A stretch of DNA of 64,000 bases from Halobacteriovoraceae bacterium (GTDB lineage Bacteria > Bdellovibrionota > Bacteriovoracia > Bacteriovoracales > Bacteriovoracaceae), in NCBI GenBank assembly GCA_002713145.1, contig PAVS01000002.1:143286-207285 (forward strand). Direction: 5' to 3'. The translations under genes and the position numbers were made by a program. Below the pieces are notes generated by a model, which was not told where the DNA came from, did no database searches, and saw only the letters and a list, made by a program, of their open reading frames with translations. Positions 51,508-60,856 of this stretch are shown one piece after another (within the stretch, counting starts at the first letter, position 1; every line of letters begins with the position of its first letter).

Positions 51508-52970
51508 TAGATTATGCCCGCACGATTTTTCCAAAAAACCCTGAAGTTCCTAATAAGTTCTTCTGGGAATTCTAAATATTTTAACTGCATTTCAGAGAAT
51601 TTTTCAACTGATACACCATTGACATAAACAATATATTTAAGTCTTTTTCTTTCTAATATCTGTTCTTTTTTAACGAACTTCCAAGGATTTACATTTATAA
51701 CTCTCATAAAGATATAGCTATTATCGTCAATAATTTTTTCTACATGGCCAGCATTAAACCATCCAAGCTTTAACTTTAAATAGGTATCTCGTCTAAAAAC
51801 ACGGGGAAAAAAAATGGTACGACCTGGCTCCAAGTCAAGCTTACTAACTTGTTCGATAAGCTCATTCGTTTTCTTGGGCATGAGATCATAGTGAACAGAC
51901 ATATTCTGGAACCAGAAAAGTGAATTTACGAGTAAAACGCTTAAAACAATATAAAGTGAAAGAAACTTCGCCCAATATCCCTCAAGCTTTGCTGTCGCTA
52001 AAGTAAAGACAACAAAGATATAGAGCATAAACAAACAAGTAACTGAATATCTTTCCGAAGGTTCTATATTTCCTTCAAATATCTGAAAAGTTAGAAACGA
52101 AAACAATATTACTATGCATAAAAATGACGAGCGTCCTACATTTGTTTTTCTTTTATCTTTAATAAAATACAAAAGGCTTAAAGGTAATAAACTAACTAAA
52201 AAGGTCTTAAAAATTTTTATAAAAATTGTCATAGAGCCCAGCAAATTAGCTTTGATTGAGCCTTCGCGTTCTAAAATTCCTAACCAATAAAATACATTTC
52301 CCTTTTCATAGAACTGAATACCAAACCAGATTGCTGGAGCTATGGCCAAAGGGAGCAGCTTTATTAAAAATGTTAATTTTTTATTGTAACCAAGATACAA
52401 CCCCAACACACTAAAAATTAGCCATCCTTCAAACCTTGTGAGACATGCAAAATTTGCAAAGAATAGGAATCCCACTAAATCTAATACTTTAAATTCATCA
52501 CTTAGTAATCTTTTGTAAAATATAAATGATATTGCCACTAATAGAAGAAAAAAAGGCTCAGACAAAGCTTGAAGTGAAATGAGAAAAAAAATAGAATTTA
52601 GAGAAAAAGTAACTGCTACCAGAGCGACAATCATCATATTAAAATTCGACTTTATTTCATTAATGGCCAGATAATAAACAGTTGAGATCGCGCCTCCCAA
52701 ACAGACAGCATGAAACAAAACAAGGTATTGAGAGCTATTAAAGAAGAAAAAATATAGTCTTATAAAGTAAAAATGTCCTGGTAACCACCAATAATTTGGA
52801 AAGAGGTATTTATAAAGCGTATCTCTTTCAATGAGAGCAGTGCTGATTCTTGCCAAAGGATCCCATTCTTGAAAAGAAAGTGAATCGACAACTAAATAAT
52901 CTATTCTAAAAATGATAAAAAGAGAAAAAACAATAAAAGTAGAATAAATTTTTTTATAAGATAAATTCAA
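51492..52970 (-). CDS. Polytopic membrane glycosyltransferase, GT39-like
   Basis: A 492-residue protein with about ten or more hydrophobic helices and a soluble C-terminal part of about 130 residues. The first loop contains FQEWDPLARISTALIERD and YWWLPGHFYFIRLYF, comparable to the first periplasmic loop of PMT-type glycosyltransferases, though a clear DE pair is lacking. It may add sugars to a surface polymer. The start is TTG at 52968-52970, directly after the TAA of a 40-codon frame upstream, and no Shine-Dalgarno is visible, so translation may depend on that upstream frame. Confidence 0.65.
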   Translation of the reverse strand: MNLSYKKIYSTFIVFSLFIIFRIDYLVVDSLSFQEWDPLARISTALIERDTLYKYLFPNYWWLPGHFYFIRLYFFFFNSSQYLVLFHAVCLGGAISTVYYLAINEIKSNFNMMIVALVAVTFSLNSIFFLISLQALSEPFFLLLVAISFIFYKRLLSDEFKVLDLVGFLFFANFACLTRFEGWLIFSVLGLYLGYNKKLTFLIKLLPLAIAPAIWFGIQFYEKGNVFYWLGILEREGSIKANLLGSMTIFIKIFKTFLVSLLPLSLLYFIKDKRKTNVGRSSFLCIVILFSFLTFQIFEGNIEPSERYSVTCLFMLYIFVVFTLATAKLEGYWAKFLSLYIVLSVLLVNSLFWFQNMSVHYDLMPKKTNELIEQVSKLDLEPGRTIFFPRVFRRDTYLKLKLGWFNAGHVEKIIDDNSYIFMRVINVNPWKFVKKEQILERKRLKYIVYVNGVSVEKFSEMQLKYLEFPEELIRNFRVFWKNRAGIIYQRVE

Positions 52971-53093
52971 TTAACGAACCACTAAACCCTTTGCCCTAGC
53001 AATCTTATCCATTATTGTGCCAATCATTATTTGATATCCATCAGGCTGAACTTTAGAACAGTAAAGTTCACTAAGAACACGGTCTAAGTACAT
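52971..53093 (-). CDS. Possible 40-residue upstream frame or gene remnant
   Basis: On the minus strand ATG 53091-53093 opens MYLDRVLSELYCSKVQP, then DGYQIMIGTIMDKIARAKGL, ending VVR and TAA at 52971-52973. The composition looks protein-like, and the stop is immediately followed by the TTG of the glycosyltransferase, an arrangement suited to reinitiation. A GAGGGGAG lies 14 nt upstream, too far for an ideal Shine-Dalgarno. It could equally be the end of a decayed gene. The region 53094-53298 between it and the next gene holds no other frame I can support. Confidence 0.32.
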   Translation of the reverse strand: MYLDRVLSELYCSKVQPDGYQIMIGTIMDKIARAKGLVVR

Positions 53094-53251
53094 TTCTTAT
53101 TTGACGTCTCCCCTCAAACTAAAGAAAATTAAACTTAATAAAATGGCAACTTCAATCCAAGCAACTTGCTATATAATTATTTTACATACATACTTTAAGT
53201 TTGTCCTCACAATTTCTATTCTCATGGCTAGCCCTATATAAAACAACTAGG

Positions 53252-53257
53252 TATAAT
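53252..53257 (+). promoter_or_regulatory. -10 box upstream of the GT2 gene
   Basis: TATAAT in the 205 bp gap upstream of the glycosyltransferase at 53299. Start would be near 53264, giving a leader of about 35 nt. A convincing -35 17 bp upstream is not seen, and no Shine-Dalgarno precedes the ATG. Confidence 0.35.
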
Positions 53258-53298
53258 ATCATAGATTTTAGAACTGTTTTAAATAAAAAGTACAAACT

Positions 53299-54024
53299 AT
53301 GACCTTAAGTATTATCCTTCCTGTCTATAATGATATAGATGAGCTTATTCATGGCCTAAATTATTTAAAAGAGAATTTTCCTAGACCTTATGAGCTAATC
53401 ATAGTGGATGATGGGAGTAAATTCTCTAACCAATATCTTAAGTTAGCCAGTCAATTCAACGCAAAGTATCTTCAAAACATCCAAAATGAAGGCAAAGGAG
53501 CCTCAGTACGAAAGGGAGCTTTAGCAGCACGGGGTGATATGGTTATGTTCACAGATTCAGATGTTCCTTATCATGCGCAGGAAATGATCGCGATGGTAGA
53601 GTTAATGAACGACCATTCTATAGATATAGTATGTGGCTCTCGCTTTGGTAAGAATATTTACATGAAAAAAACTTCAATGCTTAGGGGTAGATTGAGTAAG
53701 TTGTTTAATTTCTTAACAAATATTTTTTTAAATCTTCGAGGTATTGATAGTCAATGTGGGCTAAAGGTTTTCAGAAGTTCAATTGTAGAAGAACTCTTTA
53801 AGGAGCAAAAGATAAAAAGGTATAGCTTTGACGCTGAAATATTAGTCCGTGCAGTTAAAAGAAATTACAAGCTCGTATCCCTACCCGTAACTTTAAGAGA
53901 AATAACTCCTGGGTCATTAAAGCTCTACAAAGATGGTATAAGAATGCTATGGGACCTGTTCGTTATATTTGTTTATTATCGAATAATAAAAGATTATAAG
54001 GGATCATCTAATCATGAAAGCTGA
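53299..54024 (+). CDS. GT2-family glycosyltransferase, polyprenyl-phosphate hexosyltransferase type
   Basis: A 241-residue GT-A enzyme with SIILPVYNDIDEL, D37-D38-G-S (LIIVDDGS), NEGKGASVRKGALAA and the metal-binding D86-S-D88 (MFTDSDVP). The segments CGSRFGKN and DSQCGLKVFR, then RYSFDAEIL, are typical of the DPM1/DPG-synthase group, which makes polyprenyl-phosphate-sugar donors for GT39-type membrane transferases such as the neighbour at 51492-52970. The end overlaps the YdjC-type gene by 11 bp. Confidence 0.87.
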   Translation: MTLSIILPVYNDIDELIHGLNYLKENFPRPYELIIVDDGSKFSNQYLKLASQFNAKYLQNIQNEGKGASVRKGALAARGDMVMFTDSDVPYHAQEMIAMVELMNDHSIDIVCGSRFGKNIYMKKTSMLRGRLSKLFNFLTNIFLNLRGIDSQCGLKVFRSSIVEELFKEQKIKRYSFDAEILVRAVKRNYKLVSLPVTLREITPGSLKLYKDGIRMLWDLFVIFVYYRIIKDYKGSSNHES

Positions 54025-54736
54025 ACTTTATATATGTGACGACTATGCTTTAGACAAATCCACAGATTTAGCGATAGAAATACTTGCAAGCAAGGGTAAA
54101 ATTGATGGAGCATCAATACTTGCAACTCACCTAAGAGATCACGACTTAAAAAAGCTTAAGTGCAAATTGGGATTACACTTAAACCTTACAGAGGGGAAAG
54201 CACTGTGCCCACTATCAATTAAATCAAAACTAACGGACAAACATGGTAAATTCAAGGGTTTGAGCGGCTTATTTTTCGGACTTATAACAGGTTCCATAAA
54301 AAAGGAAGTCATTGAAAAAGAAATTATTGCTCAAATTGATTTTTTAAAAAAAAGAAATATAATGATTCACTATTTAGATGGACACCAGCATATACAATTC
54401 CTTCCATGGATAAAGCCTTTAATTTTAAGTTCTTTAGAAGCCACAGATCTTAAGTCTATCCGTATTAGAGAAGGAATGTTTTTATATCCAACATTGAACT
54501 TAAAATACTTTATATTGAATTGTATGAGTAAAATTTCTAAGCCGATGACTGCACAGCTCTACGGCTTGGTAGATTATAACAACGCCGAATCTCATAAAAT
54601 ATCAAAAAAAAAATACTCAAAAACCGAGTTTATTCTTCATGTCGCTCATCCGAAGATTCCGATTCAATCTCTAGACCAAACAAGCTACAATTTTAATGAT
54701 AGGGTTAAACAGTTCCAGAGAAGACTAAGAGCCTAG
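54014..54736 (+). CDS. YdjC/ChbG/HpnK-family carbohydrate deacetylase
   Basis: A 240-residue metal-dependent deacetylase. Metal and catalytic residues are visible at D9-D10 (YICDDYAL), H55 in LGLHLNLTEG, D122-G-H124-x-H126 (YLDGHQHIQFLP) and the late His in LHVAHPKIP. The family removes acetyl groups from N-acetyl sugars or hopanoid glycans. Together with the GT2 and membrane transferase genes it suggests an amino-sugar step in surface glycan synthesis. Its 3' end overlaps the convergent radical SAM gene by 12 bp. Confidence 0.85.
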   Translation: MKAELYICDDYALDKSTDLAIEILASKGKIDGASILATHLRDHDLKKLKCKLGLHLNLTEGKALCPLSIKSKLTDKHGKFKGLSGLFFGLITGSIKKEVIEKEIIAQIDFLKKRNIMIHYLDGHQHIQFLPWIKPLILSSLEATDLKSIRIREGMFLYPTLNLKYFILNCMSKISKPMTAQLYGLVDYNNAESHKISKKKYSKTEFILHVAHPKIPIQSLDQTSYNFNDRVKQFQRRLRA

Positions 54737-56089
54737 AAGTATTTTTCTTAGGCTAGCGAATCCTTCTTTGCGGTATTGTAAGCAAAAAACAAAAAAGTCC
54801 ACAAAACGAAGGTTGTAAAGAAATACTTTTAAATAACCTAGAAACTGAATTCGCTCAAGTTGCTTTCGTGTTATTCCTTCTAGTTCCAAAGCATTACCAA
54901 TTTGTTTATTAAACTGATCCCAGTCTCTTGATAGCAATTTGTATCCCCCTTCTCCCCTTAAAGCCATTTCACCAACCTTTGTTCCTGGATATGGCACCAT
55001 CAATCCAAAAATAGGTGTAGTAGGGTTTAGCTCAACGGCAAAGTCGATTGTTTTTTGAGCTGAGTTCACAGTTTCATTTGGTTGCCCCAATATAAACATA
55101 GTGTCGTATTTAAGCTCTTCCTCATTCAAAAGCTTGATAGTCTTTTTTATTTTTTCTTTATTAATACCTTTACCCATTTTTCTGAAAACTTCTTCATCAC
55201 CGGTTTCTATGCCAAGTCCAACGAGTCGACAACCAGCTTTTTTCATAATTCTTACAAGTTCTCTATCAAGAGTATTAACATGAGTTTGGCACCACCAAGA
55301 AATTCGTTTGTGATAGCCTCTTGCAATAAGTCCTTCACATATTTCGCGAGCTCGTCCTCTTTTGACAGTAAAAATTTCATCACCAAAATAAATAGACTCT
55401 GGTTTGAATTTATCCAATATATAGCCTATTTCATCCAAAGTAGTTTTAACGGCCCTAGGCCGAACCACTCGACCTCCAGGGTTCATGCAAAAATTACAAG
55501 CAAAAGGACAGCCACGGGAACTCTGAATCACATATTCCTTTGCCGGTGAGAACATATCCCACGCTGGATTAATACTATCCTGATCACTTACACTTACTGC
55601 AGGTCCTGTTACAACTATTGAGCCGTTTTTTCTATATGCTACACCTGATGGAGGAATAGGCGTGCTTAATTTAAAATGGCGAATAAGCTTAAGAAAAGTT
55701 TCCTCTCCCTCACCTATAACAATATAATCAAAACAGGGAAACTCCTCTAATGTCATCTTTGGCAGAGCGGTAACGTGCACACCACCAATAACAGTAAGGA
55801 GATTAGCTCGAGTTTTCTTCAATCTTTTTGCAAGTTTAGCTGCGGCTTTAATTTCATTTGTCATAGCAGTAAAGGCGACTAAATCATACTGACCTTTTAG
55901 TATAAGTTTTTCTGCCTCATCCATACTAATACGATCAAACTTACAGTCCATGACCTTAACAATGATTTCGTTATCATTATCTCTTAAGTAACCTGCCAAG
56001 AATGCTAATGCGGTTCTTGGAAAGTCTGGAAGGTCGTAATATGGTTCAACAATCTTCTCTACAGGCGGATTGACTATTAAAATCTTAAT
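54725..56089 (-). CDS. B12-binding-domain radical SAM protein with apparent AUU start
   Basis: About 454 residues. The N-terminal 140 residues form a B12-binding domain (KILIVNPPVEK, YYDLPDFPRTALAFLAGYL, VIGGVHVTALPKM, VIGEGEETF). The radical SAM core has RGCPFACNFCM (Cys194, 198, 201). Methylation or ring rearrangement of a glycan or lipid is typical for such proteins. The first in-frame ATG/GTG/TTG is a TTG at 55999, but the frame carries 30 more family-like codons upstream. They begin at ATT 56087-56089, with AGGAG placed 8 nt before it and a stop TGA further up, so AUU appears to be the start codon. Confidence 0.85.
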   Translation of the reverse strand: MKILIVNPPVEKIVEPYYDLPDFPRTALAFLAGYLRDNDNEIIVKVMDCKFDRISMDEAEKLILKGQYDLVAFTAMTNEIKAAAKLAKRLKKTRANLLTVIGGVHVTALPKMTLEEFPCFDYIVIGEGEETFLKLIRHFKLSTPIPPSGVAYRKNGSIVVTGPAVSVSDQDSINPAWDMFSPAKEYVIQSSRGCPFACNFCMNPGGRVVRPRAVKTTLDEIGYILDKFKPESIYFGDEIFTVKRGRAREICEGLIARGYHKRISWWCQTHVNTLDRELVRIMKKAGCRLVGLGIETGDEEVFRKMGKGINKEKIKKTIKLLNEEELKYDTMFILGQPNETVNSAQKTIDFAVELNPTTPIFGLMVPYPGTKVGEMALRGEGGYKLLSRDWDQFNKQIGNALELEGITRKQLERIQFLGYLKVFLYNLRFVDFFVFCLQYRKEGFASLRKILLGS

Positions 56090-56209
56090 ATTATTTTCTC
56101 CTATTTTTCACTCTAGTATAAAGTAAAATTTACCAAAACAAATAACCTATTGATAAATATAGCTTTTTTTAAGATAATTATAGCACTCTTTACTCTAACA
56201 ACTCAGGAA

Positions 56210-57910
56210 ATGCACTTGGTCATACTAGGTATAAGCAGTTTTGTATTCGACTCATCAGCTTGTCTACTGATAGATGGAAAACTTATATGTGCAGTTCAAG
56301 AAGAGCGTTTCTCAAGAGAAAAAAATACTGGAGTTTTTCCCGAGGAGTCAATAAGGTTTTGTTTAGAATCAAATGGTTTAAGTATAAATGATATAGACCA
56401 TGTCGCATTTTACTGGAAACCTTTTATTGGTTTAACAGACCGAATCTATCAAATTTTTAAAACACTCCCAGACAGTTTACAGTTTTGGGGAAGCCACTCA
56501 GGCAAGTGGATAGACATGTTGAACTGTGAAAGAATTTTAAAAAGAAAATTTCCGGGAGAACATAAATTTAAATTTCATAATGTACTTCATCATTTGAGTC
56601 ATGCGGCTTCAGGCTTTTTAGTCTCATCCTATAAAGATGCAAACATACTTGTTATGGATGGTTCTGGTGAAATAGATTCTACCAGTCTATGTTATGGAAA
56701 AGGAAGTAATATAGAAATTGTTAAATCGGTAAAATTTCCTCATTCCATGGGGTACGCCTATGTTTCAATCACACATTATTTAGGATTTAAGCCAGATAGC
56801 GACGAATACAAGGTTATGGCGCTGGCATCAATGGGAAAAGAATCTAAATACTATGAAATGTTTTGTGATTTAATTAAGTTAACTAAAGATGGTGGCTATC
56901 ACTTTGATCTGAGCTTTTTCAACTATCATAAAGGTGGTAGGGACCCTTGGGTGTCAGATAAGTTCATTCAAAAGTTTGGTCCTCTGAGATCAAAAAAAGA
57001 AACAATTGAAAAAAGGCATCAAGATATAGCTTGGGCATTACAAAAACGACTTGAAGATGTAGCACTTCACTCAGTAAAATATTTAAAAAAAATTCGTCCT
57101 TCTGACAACTTAGTCATTACGGGAGGATGTGGTTTGAATTGTATTATGAATGAGACCCTCGTCAAAATGTCAGGCTATAAAAACGTATCTGTCAATTCGG
57201 CCCCTCACGATGCTGGAGCCGCCATTGGTGCAGCTTTTTGGGTACAAAATAATACACTTAGAAACCCACGCAAGTTTGTGTTTAACTCAGCTTTTTTAGG
57301 TCCAGAGTTCTCTAATCAAGAGATTAAAGAATGCTTAGAAAAAACAGATTTGAAATATATTGAACTCAAGTGGGAAGAGCTTACCAAGCAAGTTGCCCTT
57401 CATATAAGAGAGAAAAGGATTGTCGGCTGGTTTCAAGGTCGTACTGAATTTGGTCCTCGAGCTCTTGGCAACAGAAGTATATTAGCAGATCCAACTGTTA
57501 AAGAAATGAAAGACATCATTAACTATCGAATAAAGCACAGAGAGCCTTTTCGTCCATTTGCTCCTGCCATTCTAGAGGAAGAAGTCGGTAATTATTTTGA
57601 AGAAAACCGCTCACTCCCGTTTATGACGTTTATACTTAAAGTAAAAAGTAATATTTCGCAAAAAATTCCAGCTGTTGTTCATTTTGATGATACGGCCAGA
57701 GTTCAGACAGTCAACAAGTCCATCAATCCACAATTTCACTCTCTTATTAATGAGTTTGAAAAGCTGAGTGGAGTTCCTATTCTGCTTAATACTTCATTCA
57801 ATGATAATGGTGAGCCTATAGTAAATACACCTTCAGATGCCATAAAATGTTTTAAGCAAACAGGCCTTGACTATATGGCTATTGGAAACTACTTGGTTAA
57901 AGGAATTTAA
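56210..57910 (+). CDS. NodU/CmcH-family carbamoyltransferase (copy 2)
   Basis: About 566 residues with ILGISSFVFDSSACLLIDG, VQEERFSREKNT, the metal-site motif HHLSHAASGFLVSSY, MDGSGEIDSTSL, and the C-terminal GRTEFGPRALGNRSILADPT and LNTSFNDNGEP. The frame opens with TTG at 56150, but the family starts just before ILGISSF. ATG 56210 has AGGAA touching it; TTG 56216 has the same AGGAA at a better distance and may be the real start. It is followed 3 bp later by the amidotransferase fusion, and it lacks the DUF5989/SxtJ partners of copy 1. Probably acts on a surface glycan. Confidence 0.88.
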   Translation: MHLVILGISSFVFDSSACLLIDGKLICAVQEERFSREKNTGVFPEESIRFCLESNGLSINDIDHVAFYWKPFIGLTDRIYQIFKTLPDSLQFWGSHSGKWIDMLNCERILKRKFPGEHKFKFHNVLHHLSHAASGFLVSSYKDANILVMDGSGEIDSTSLCYGKGSNIEIVKSVKFPHSMGYAYVSITHYLGFKPDSDEYKVMALASMGKESKYYEMFCDLIKLTKDGGYHFDLSFFNYHKGGRDPWVSDKFIQKFGPLRSKKETIEKRHQDIAWALQKRLEDVALHSVKYLKKIRPSDNLVITGGCGLNCIMNETLVKMSGYKNVSVNSAPHDAGAAIGAAFWVQNNTLRNPRKFVFNSAFLGPEFSNQEIKECLEKTDLKYIELKWEELTKQVALHIREKRIVGWFQGRTEFGPRALGNRSILADPTVKEMKDIINYRIKHREPFRPFAPAILEEEVGNYFEENRSLPFMTFILKVKSNISQKIPAVVHFDDTARVQTVNKSINPQFHSLINEFEKLSGVPILLNTSFNDNGEPIVNTPSDAIKCFKQTGLDYMAIGNYLVKGI

Positions 57911-57913
57911 TTT

Positions 57914-59815
57914 ATGTGTGGTATTTTTGGAATTGTCTCTCGAAATCATTCTAAAGTTAAAAACCTTTCATTTATTAATCGTTTGTTTTCACTAACTGAA
58001 CCAAGGGGACGACAAGCGGCTGGACTTACTCTATACAACAATGAAGTAATCCATGTATTCAAGCGGCCATTAACAGCCTCTAGGTTAATTAAGAGTTCGG
58101 AGTATTCCAAATTTATACAAAAGTCCATTCCTGATAATCCTCAGGGCGTGATTGCAACTTTAGGACATTGTAGATTGGTTACAGATGGCAGTGAACTTAA
58201 GAATGAACACAACCAACCCCTATATACTAAAAATTTAAGCGGGGTCCATAACGGGGTCATAAATAACTTTGAACGCTTAAAGGATGAGAACAGATTAGAA
58301 ACTGAGGGTATATCTGACTCTGAAGTTTTATTTAAATACCTTGAACAAAAAATACAACTTGGAACTTCACCGGAGAATGCCTTAAGTGAAATTTATGGTG
58401 AAATAAGAGGTGCTGCATCTCTTGGAATACTTTTTAGCAAAGTTCCTCGCATGGTTATTTCCACAAATTTTGGTTCTCTTTATTATGCAAAACTAAATGA
58501 AGACCTTTTTATTTTTGCTTCTGAAGAAATGATTGTCTCTAAATTTATTGAACATGAAAGTTTTAACTCACCTATCTTTAAACTAAATCCCGGCGAAGGG
58601 AGAAGTATTAGTATCCAGGATCTGAATATAAAATGTTTTAGCTTAGAAAATAAAGCCTCAAATATTAACACTAGCTCAAATGCTTTTTCTGCAAATATAG
58701 TAGACCTATCGCCATCTCCCAAGAATATCAAACGTTGCAAAAGATGTATCTTGCCAGAAAACTATCCCTTTCTTAGATTTGATAGCCATGGCATATGTAG
58801 TATTTGTAATAAATACAAAAAACAACAATTTCATGGCAAAGAAGCCCTTGAAAGACTCCTTTCTAAATATCGATCCAAAAATGGTGAAATAGATTGTGTT
58901 ATTGGTTTAAGCGGAGGAAGAGACAGTAGCTATGGCCTTCATTTGCTTAAAGAAGAATTTGGAATGAATCCAATTGCTTTTTCTTATGACTGGCTCTTAA
59001 CGTCACGCAAAGCTCGTCACAATATTGCAAAAATGGCTGGCGCATTGGGAGTTGAAGTTATCTACCGCTGCGGAGACTACCAAACACAAGCAAAAAATAT
59101 TCGTGAGAATATTTATGGTTTTCTCAAAGAACCAGACCTAGGAATGATGACTTTTGTTCAAGCAGGTGACAAAGAAATGTATCATTGGGGTAGACAAATT
59201 AGAAAAGAAAAAAAGCAGAAACTAACCGTATGGTGCTCTGGTTATCAACTCGAACAACGTGAGTTTTTTATAGGTTATTGTGGGATAAATAAAACCCTAA
59301 TAAACAACCCAAGACTTTATGATTATGGGTGGATTACAAAGCTTAGGCTAGCTATCTACTATGGAATGAAGACATTAAAAAACCCTTCATACTGGAATAA
59401 ATCCATTTGGGATAATTTCATGGCTTTTTGGCACTGTTTCGTTGCTAGGGATGATTTCTTATACCTATTCAACTATTATCCTTGGAATGAAAGAGAAGTA
59501 GAGCAAGTTCTCAAAGAAAGATATGATTGGGAGGCCGATCTGAACTACGGAGTAAACCAGTGGCGTATGGATGACTTTCATACAGCGTTCATCAATTACG
59601 TCTACTATACAGTGGGTGGGTTTTCTGAGTTTGATGACTTTAGATCAAATCAAATTAGAGAAGGCTTAATTTCTAGAGACGAGGCACTAAGGCTTACTGC
59701 TATTGATAATAATATTCGTTATGAATCACTTTTAGAATTTTCAAACTTAGTCGGTTTTAACCTAGAACACGTTCTTAAAGAAATTGAAGCCATTCCCAAG
59801 CTTTATAATTATTAG
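57914..59815 (+). CDS. Class II glutamine amidotransferase fused to a PP-loop sugar amidotransferase
   Basis: A 633-residue two-domain enzyme. Residues 1-245 are an Ntn glutaminase: Cys2 nucleophile in MCGIFGIVS, RGRQAAGLTLY, GHCRLVTDG and VHNGVINNFE. Residues 270-620 are a WbpG/LegG-type amidotransferase: zinc cysteines C275, C278, C295, C298 and the PP-loop SGGRDS at 333-338, then FSYDWLLTS and FMAFWHCF. The PP-loop part adenylates a sugar C=O or OH group, and the glutaminase supplies ammonia. WbpG-type enzymes usually work with a separate HisH-like class I glutaminase. AAGGAA is the Shine-Dalgarno. Confidence 0.85.
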   Translation: MCGIFGIVSRNHSKVKNLSFINRLFSLTEPRGRQAAGLTLYNNEVIHVFKRPLTASRLIKSSEYSKFIQKSIPDNPQGVIATLGHCRLVTDGSELKNEHNQPLYTKNLSGVHNGVINNFERLKDENRLETEGISDSEVLFKYLEQKIQLGTSPENALSEIYGEIRGAASLGILFSKVPRMVISTNFGSLYYAKLNEDLFIFASEEMIVSKFIEHESFNSPIFKLNPGEGRSISIQDLNIKCFSLENKASNINTSSNAFSANIVDLSPSPKNIKRCKRCILPENYPFLRFDSHGICSICNKYKKQQFHGKEALERLLSKYRSKNGEIDCVIGLSGGRDSSYGLHLLKEEFGMNPIAFSYDWLLTSRKARHNIAKMAGALGVEVIYRCGDYQTQAKNIRENIYGFLKEPDLGMMTFVQAGDKEMYHWGRQIRKEKKQKLTVWCSGYQLEQREFFIGYCGINKTLINNPRLYDYGWITKLRLAIYYGMKTLKNPSYWNKSIWDNFMAFWHCFVARDDFLYLFNYYPWNEREVEQVLKERYDWEADLNYGVNQWRMDDFHTAFINYVYYTVGGFSEFDDFRSNQIREGLISRDEALRLTAIDNNIRYESLLEFSNLVGFNLEHVLKEIEAIPKLYNY

Positions 59816-59851
59816 CAATACAAAATACTTATTTGAAAAACACAACAGCTT

Positions 59852-60856
59852 TTAAGGGCTCTTTGTTTCTAGTAAGAATTCTTGCGCTGTTAGATTTAGA
59901 TCTTCAGGAGTTTCAATGTCTGTGTAAGCTTTAGTGACCTGTCTTTTGAGTTCAGCCATTTTTTCTCCATTCCACGAAATTGAGTCAGGAAGAAGATCAA
60001 AATTTTCAAAACCATGGGGGAAATACCGATGATCGAAAGTTACATTACCTATATCAAAACCCATTGCTTTAAAGTTTCTTATAAACATAGGGATTTCCCA
60101 CAAAGACTCGGGAACTGTTGTAAATTGACCGACAACTCTAAAGTCTAGCCGATTGAGCTCTTTTTTTAAATTTTGTAATTTTTTTAGAATTTCCATCAAA
60201 ATATAAAAAAATGGCTCCTTAGGTTGCATAACATAATTATGAGTTTCCTCTGTAGCCGCATTGATAGAAATTATTAACTCTGCACCTTTTTCAACAATTT
60301 CTCTTGCCATCCTATCTGACCTCAAAGCCAAACCATTTGTGGTAATCGTAAGATTTTTCTTTCCACTATTTAGTAAGTCAAACATATGTTTGACGGCATC
60401 CTTAATAACAAAAACCTCTCCACCAAAAATATTTATCTTCCCCCAACTCTCGACCGGTAACTTCTTGGCCAAATCTTCATAACGTAGATGGATAGGATTG
60501 TCACGGTCTTGCCAACACATGATACAGTCAACATTACATTTCTCACCATATTCAATCATTAAATCTTTATAGTTTTCGATTTCAACAACTAATTTCTCAG
60601 GATTCGGTTCAACATAGACTTCAAAATATTTTACCTGATCACAATTGTCATAGCAGGCGAGTGTAGACTCTAACGAAGCTTTTCGCATAGCCGTTATTTT
60701 TTCACCATTAATAATATTATTGATTGGATCCGTACCTATATTTCCAATTGCGACTTGTGGACGGTCCCCTAAGCCACAACAAGGATAAACATGTCCATCG
60801 TGACGAATCATCATACCATTCCAAAGACGAGAGCAAATTTTTTGCTTTTTAGTCAT
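59852..60856 (-). CDS. Twitch-type radical SAM protein of the glycan region (copy 5)
   Basis: A 334-residue protein with an N-terminal cluster module C8-x-RLW, C26-C27, C68-x3-C72 and the radical SAM motif C107-x3-C111-x2-C114 (CNVDCIMC), then INIFGGEVFVI as a variant of GGEP. It is the shortest of the five twitch proteins in the window, and the spacing of the last cysteine pair differs (x3 instead of x2). It has AGGAG in front of its ATG, unlike copies 1-3. It starts immediately after the SGNH-type gene (stop and start touch), so it belongs to the surface-glycan operon. Confidence 0.85.
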   Translation of the reverse strand: MTKKQKICSRLWNGMMIRHDGHVYPCCGLGDRPQVAIGNIGTDPINNIINGEKITAMRKASLESTLACYDNCDQVKYFEVYVEPNPEKLVVEIENYKDLMIEYGEKCNVDCIMCWQDRDNPIHLRYEDLAKKLPVESWGKINIFGGEVFVIKDAVKHMFDLLNSGKKNLTITTNGLALRSDRMAREIVEKGAELIISINAATEETHNYVMQPKEPFFYILMEILKKLQNLKKELNRLDFRVVGQFTTVPESLWEIPMFIRNFKAMGFDIGNVTFDHRYFPHGFENFDLLPDSISWNGEKMAELKRQVTKAYTDIETPEDLNLTAQEFLLETKSP

